This document shows, in pieces, positions 60,933 to 64,000 of a stretch of DNA of 64,000 nucleotides. The notes under the pieces are model-generated. The model was not told the origin of the DNA, ran no database searches, and was given only the letters and a program-made list of their open reading frames with translations. Each line of letters starts with the position of its first letter. The stretch's first letter is position 1. Made by a program: the position numbers and the translations under genes. Source of the DNA: JBOFDK01 sp051646925 (GTDB taxonomy: Bacteria; Bacillota; Clostridia; Lachnospirales; Cellulosilyticaceae); assembly GCA_051646925.1 (NCBI GenBank), contig JBOFDK010000038.1, positions 24,552 through 88,551 on the forward strand, in the 5' to 3' direction.

Positions 60933-61190
60933 GTGGCAGAAAGAAAATTACGTAAAACATTTATAGGTAGCGTTGTTAGCAATAAAATGGATAAAACTAT
61001 TACAGTTGCTGTAGTAAATAACGTTAAACATCCTCTATACGGAAAAATCATCAAAAGAACTTATAAACTTCATGCACATGATGAAAATAACGACTGTCAA
61101 ATTGGTGACCGTGTAAAAGTAATGGAAACTAGACCATTATCAAAGTCTAAACGTTTTAGACTTGTTGAAATCGTAGAAAAAGCAAAATAA
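60933..61190 (+). CDS. rpsQ: 30S ribosomal protein S17
   Basis: 85 residues, GTG start after GAGGAGGT. 'RKTFIGSVVSNKMDKTITVA' and 'GDRVKVMETRPLSKSKRFRL' are conserved OB-fold segments binding 16S rRNA. Confidence 0.97.
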   Translation: MAERKLRKTFIGSVVSNKMDKTITVAVVNNVKHPLYGKIIKRTYKLHAHDENNDCQIGDRVKVMETRPLSKSKRFRLVEIVEKAK

Positions 61191-61221
61191 TGATAGTAAT
61201 CTCGAAAGGAGGGCACATCTC

Positions 61222-61590
61222 ATGATCCAACAAGAAAGTAGATTAAGAGTGGCAGACAATACAGGAGCAAAAGAAATTCTATGTATCCGTGTATTAGGTG
61301 GCTCAACAAGAAGATATGCTAGTGTAGGCGATATTATTGTAGCTACTGTTAAAGATGCAACACCAGGCGGCGTTGTTAAAAAAGGTGACGTTGTTAAGGC
61401 AGTTGTTGTTCGTACTGTGAAGGAAATTAGAAGAACTGACGGTTCTTACATCAGATTTGATGAAAATGCAGCTGTAATCATCAAAGAAGACAAAAACCCA
61501 AGAGGAACACGTATTTTCGGACCAGTGGCAAGAGAATTAAGAGAAAAGAAATTTACAAAAATCTTATCACTTGCTCCAGAAGTTCTATAA
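61222..61590 (+). CDS. rplN: 50S ribosomal protein L14
   Basis: 122 residues, AAAGGAGGG ribosome-binding site. 'MIQQESRLRVADNTGAKEIL' and 'GTRIFGPVARELREKKFTKI' are the family ends. It lies at the subunit interface. Confidence 0.98.
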   Translation: MIQQESRLRVADNTGAKEILCIRVLGGSTRRYASVGDIIVATVKDATPGGVVKKGDVVKAVVVRTVKEIRRTDGSYIRFDENAAVIIKEDKNPRGTRIFGPVARELREKKFTKILSLAPEVL

Positions 61591-61603
61591 GGAGGTGTAA
61601 GCT

Positions 61604-61915
61604 GTGAAAACTAAACTTAAAAAAGGCGATCGCGTAATTGTTATTGCTGGAAAAGATAAAGGTAAAGAAGGTAACATCACTTTCATCGATCGCAAAAATG
61701 GTCGTGTAATAGTTGATGGTGCTAACAAAGGATGGAAACATCATAAACCAAGCGCTGCTGGACAAGGTGGACGTTTAGAAAAAGAATTCCCAATTCATAT
61801 TTCTAACGTGATGTACTTACACAATGGTACACCAGCTCGTTTAGGAGTAGAAATCAAAGATGACAAAAAAGTTCGTGTTGCAATCGTGAAAAACGAACGT
61901 ATTGTAATCGACTAA
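61604..61915 (+). CDS. rplX: 50S ribosomal protein L24
   Basis: 103 residues from a GTG start (AAGGAGGTG). The KOW segment 'KKGDRVIVIAGKDKGKEGNI' is diagnostic. It initiates 50S assembly. Confidence 0.97.
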   Translation: MKTKLKKGDRVIVIAGKDKGKEGNITFIDRKNGRVIVDGANKGWKHHKPSAAGQGGRLEKEFPIHISNVMYLHNGTPARLGVEIKDDKKVRVAIVKNERIVID

Positions 61916-61938
61916 TTTGGGAAAGGAGGCAACTAATT

Positions 61939-62478
61939 ATGAGTAGATTAAAAACAATGTACAACGAACAAGTAGTAGACGCTTTAGTAGAAAAGTTCAG
62001 CTACGGAAATAAATTACAAGCACCAAAAATCGAGAAAATCGTTATTAACATGGGTGTTGGTGAAGCTAAAGATAATGCGAAAGTTTTAGAAAATGCTATC
62101 GGTGATATGCAAACAATTTCTGGACAAAAGCCAGTAGTTACAAAAGCTAAAAAATCTGTAGCAGCATTCAAACTTCGTGAAGGTATGCCAATCGGATGTA
62201 AAGTAACACTTCGTGGCAAAAAAATGTATGAATTCCTTGATCGCTTAGTTAACTTAGCTCTTCCACGTGTTCGTGACTTCCGTGGAGTTAGTGCTACAGC
62301 ATTTGACGGCCGTGGTAACTACGCACTAGGAATTAAAGAGCAAATTATCTTCCCAGAGATCGAGTACGATAAAATCGACAAAGTTCGTGGTATGGACGTT
62401 ATTATTGTTACAACAGCAAACACAGACGAAGAAGCTCGTGAGCTGTTAAGACAATTCGGCATGCCGTTCCAAAAATAA
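61939..62478 (+). CDS. rplE: 50S ribosomal protein L5
   Basis: 179 residues, AAAGGAGG ribosome-binding site. 'KIEKIVINMGVGEAKDNAK', 'KAKKSVAAFKLREGMPIGCK' and 'MDVIIVTTANTDEEARELL' are conserved. It binds 5S rRNA. Confidence 0.98.
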   Translation: MSRLKTMYNEQVVDALVEKFSYGNKLQAPKIEKIVINMGVGEAKDNAKVLENAIGDMQTISGQKPVVTKAKKSVAAFKLREGMPIGCKVTLRGKKMYEFLDRLVNLALPRVRDFRGVSATAFDGRGNYALGIKEQIIFPEIEYDKIDKVRGMDVIIVTTANTDEEARELLRQFGMPFQK

Positions 62479-62491
62479 GGAGGGTACGAAA

Positions 62492-62677
62492 GTGGCAAAA
62501 AAATCTATGAAAGTAAAGCAACAAAGACCTGCTAAGTTTTCGACACAAGAATATTCTAGATGTCGTATCTGTGGACGTCCACACGCATACATCAGAAAAT
62601 TTGGTATCTGTCGTATTTGCTTTAGAGAATTAGCATACAAAGGACAAATTCCAGGCGTTAAAAAAGCAAGCTGGTAA
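62492..62677 (+). CDS. rpsZ: 30S ribosomal protein S14, zinc-binding type
   Basis: 61 residues from a GTG start, with AAGGAGGGT upstream. Four cysteines C24, C27, C40 and C43 form the zinc site, so it is the short type Z form. It is the only S14 gene in the window. Confidence 0.97.
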   Translation: MAKKSMKVKQQRPAKFSTQEYSRCRICGRPHAYIRKFGICRICFRELAYKGQIPGVKKASW

Positions 62678-62700
62678 TACCAGAAAGGAGGTATATTAAA

Positions 62701-63102
62701 ATGACAATGAGTGATCCAATTGCAGATATGTTAACAAGAATAAGAAATGCTAACGTTGCGAAGCATGATAATGTAGAAATGCCTGCTTCAAAAATGAAAA
62801 AAGCAATCGCTGAAATCTTATTAGCAGAAGGTTATATCAAAGGGTACGATTCAGTACAAGACGGTATCAAAGAAACATTACGTATCACATTAAAGTACGG
62901 AAAAGATAAAAATGAAAAAGTTATTTCAGGACTTAAGAGAATTTCTAAGCCAGGTCTTCGTGTATACGCAGATTCAGAAAACTTACCAAAAGTTTTAGGC
63001 GGTCTTGGAACAGCAATCGTTTCGACTAACAAAGGTGTTATCACTGACAAAGAAGCTCGTAAGCAACAAGTTGGTGGCGAAGTTATTGCGTTCATCTGGT
63101 AA
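62701..63102 (+). CDS. rpsH: 30S ribosomal protein S8
   Basis: 133 residues, AAAGGAGGT ribosome-binding site. 'MSDPIADMLTRIRNANVAKH' and the C-terminal 'VSTNKGVITDKEARKQQVGG' are signatures. S8 is a known autoregulator of spc operons in enteric bacteria. No S8 site was looked for in detail here. Confidence 0.98.
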   Translation: MTMSDPIADMLTRIRNANVAKHDNVEMPASKMKKAIAEILLAEGYIKGYDSVQDGIKETLRITLKYGKDKNEKVISGLKRISKPGLRVYADSENLPKVLGGLGTAIVSTNKGVITDKEARKQQVGGEVIAFIW

Positions 63103-63131
63103 TAAAAGCAAAAGTTTAAGGAGGTGCGACC

Positions 63132-63671
63132 ATGTCACGTATTGGTAGATTACCAATTAACATTCCGGCTGGTGCTACAATTACTATTGCTGAAGGCAAT
63201 GTAGTTACAGTAAAAGGACCAAAAGGAACATTAACACAAGCATTCGATAGTGCAATGAATATTGCTATTGAAGAAAATCAAGTGGTTGTAACAAGACCAA
63301 ATGATTTAAAAAGAAATAGATCTTTACACGGTTTAACAAGAACTCTAGTATCAAACATGATTGAAGGTGTAACTAACGGTTTCACAAAAGTTTTAGAAAT
63401 CAATGGTGTAGGATATAGAGCACAAAAACAAGGTAAAAAATTAGTTCTTTCATTAGGATACTCTCACCCAGTAGAAATGGAAGATCCAGCAGGTCTTACT
63501 TCAACTGTTGAAGGTAACCAAATCAAAATTGAAGGTATTGACAAGCAACACGTAGGCCAATTTGCAGCTGAAATTCGTTCAAAACGTAAACCAGAGCCAT
63601 ACAAAGGTAAAGGTATTAAGTACATTGACGAAGTTATCCGCCGCAAAGAAGGTAAAACAGGTAAAAAATAA
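63132..63671 (+). CDS. rplF: 50S ribosomal protein L6
   Basis: 179 residues, AAGGAGGTG ribosome-binding site. 'SRIGRLPINIPAGATITIAE' and 'KRKPEPYKGKGIKYIDEVI' are conserved ends. It lies near the factor-binding site. Confidence 0.98.
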   Translation: MSRIGRLPINIPAGATITIAEGNVVTVKGPKGTLTQAFDSAMNIAIEENQVVVTRPNDLKRNRSLHGLTRTLVSNMIEGVTNGFTKVLEINGVGYRAQKQGKKLVLSLGYSHPVEMEDPAGLTSTVEGNQIKIEGIDKQHVGQFAAEIRSKRKPEPYKGKGIKYIDEVIRRKEGKTGKK

Positions 63672-63689
63672 AGTAAAGGGGTGACTTAA

Positions 63690-64000
63690 ATGATAAACAA
63701 AGAATCACGTAGTAAAGTTCGTGTTAAGAAGCATAAAAGACTTCGTAACAGACTTAATGGTACAAGTGAGAGACCAAGACTTGCTGTTTACAGAAGTGAA
63801 AAGCATATATATGCTCAAATCATAGATGATGTTAAAGGTGTAACATTAGCATCAGCGTCTACAAAAGCAAAAGATGCTGGCGTTAAAGTTGGATCAAACG
63901 TTGAAGCAGCAGCAGTAGTTGGCACATTAATCGCTAAAAAAGCTTTAGCAGCTGGTATCGATACAGTAGTATTTGACCGTGGTGGATTTTTATATCATGG
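63690..64000 (+). CDS. rplR: 50S ribosomal protein L18, cut by the window end
   Basis: The frame is open from ATG 63690 (AAAGGGGTGA upstream) to the last base, about 103 codons. 'RVKKHKRLRNRLNGTSERPR' and 'VYRSEKHIYAQIIDD' identify L18, which binds 5S rRNA. Only a short C-terminal part is expected beyond the window. Confidence 0.95.
   Translation, partial: MINKESRSKVRVKKHKRLRNRLNGTSERPRLAVYRSEKHIYAQIIDDVKGVTLASASTKAKDAGVKVGSNVEAAAVVGTLIAKKALAAGIDTVVFDRGGFLYH

Overview
The window comes from an AT-rich, endospore-forming, flagellated low-GC Gram-positive bacterium, most likely a clostridium of the Lachnospirales/Cellulosilyticum-Epulonipiscium type. The lineage is an inference. Spore-forming is shown by spoIID, a SpoIIQ-like gene and spoIIID. 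Motility is shown by a nearly complete late flagellar locus. The genus cannot be fixed from sequence reading alone. Every gene lies on the + strand. No tRNA, rRNA, insertion sequence, prophage or CRISPR array was seen.

Layout. (1) 101-9553: two very large secreted proteins with fibronectin-III-like modules and SLH-like C-terminal ends, in tandem. (2) 9580-15193: the sporulation/cell-shape/rod cluster spoIID - spoIIQ-like - spoIIID - mbl - flhO - flhP - flgJ-like, the same order as in Bacillus. A 28-residue membrane peptide gene sits just before it, with its ribosome-binding site inside a terminator hairpin. (3) 15197-19530: a SAM-I riboswitch and metK, a lipoprotein, and a DUF1576 membrane protein with a small overlapping partner. 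(4) 19562-39223: recD2, comFC, and the late flagellar locus yvyF-flgM-flgN-flgK-flgK2-flgL-fliW-csrA-hag-maf-orf-fliD-fliS-yjfB. A SNF2 helicase with a repeat insert and two small coiled-coil genes (one FliT-like) follow. (5) 39304-64000: rpmG-secE-nusG-rplKA, rplJL, rpoBC, the str operon (rpsL, rpsG, fusA, tuf) and the S10-spc operon from rpsJ to a truncated rplR.

Regulation is unusually readable. Three promoters have sigma-D architecture (TAAA-N15-nnCGATAT), before flgM, hag and maf. Three sigma-E-like promoters precede the 28-aa peptide, spoIID and spoIIID, and one sigma-F/G-like promoter precedes the SpoIIQ-like gene. The flagellin leader has two CsrA-type sites, one in a GGCA-AGGA-TGCC hairpin and one over the Shine-Dalgarno sequence, directly downstream of fliW-csrA. 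This points to the FliW-CsrA-flagellin feedback switch. The ribosomal half carries two L1-type sites, an L10 leader with an attenuator, and structured leaders before rpoB, rpsL, rpsG, tuf and rpsJ.

The least explained elements are the giant Fn3 pair, the 28-aa peptide, the DUF1576 pair, the tandem repeats just past the ends of flhO and rpoC and downstream of tuf, and the repeat-bearing inserts in FlgL and the SNF2 helicase.
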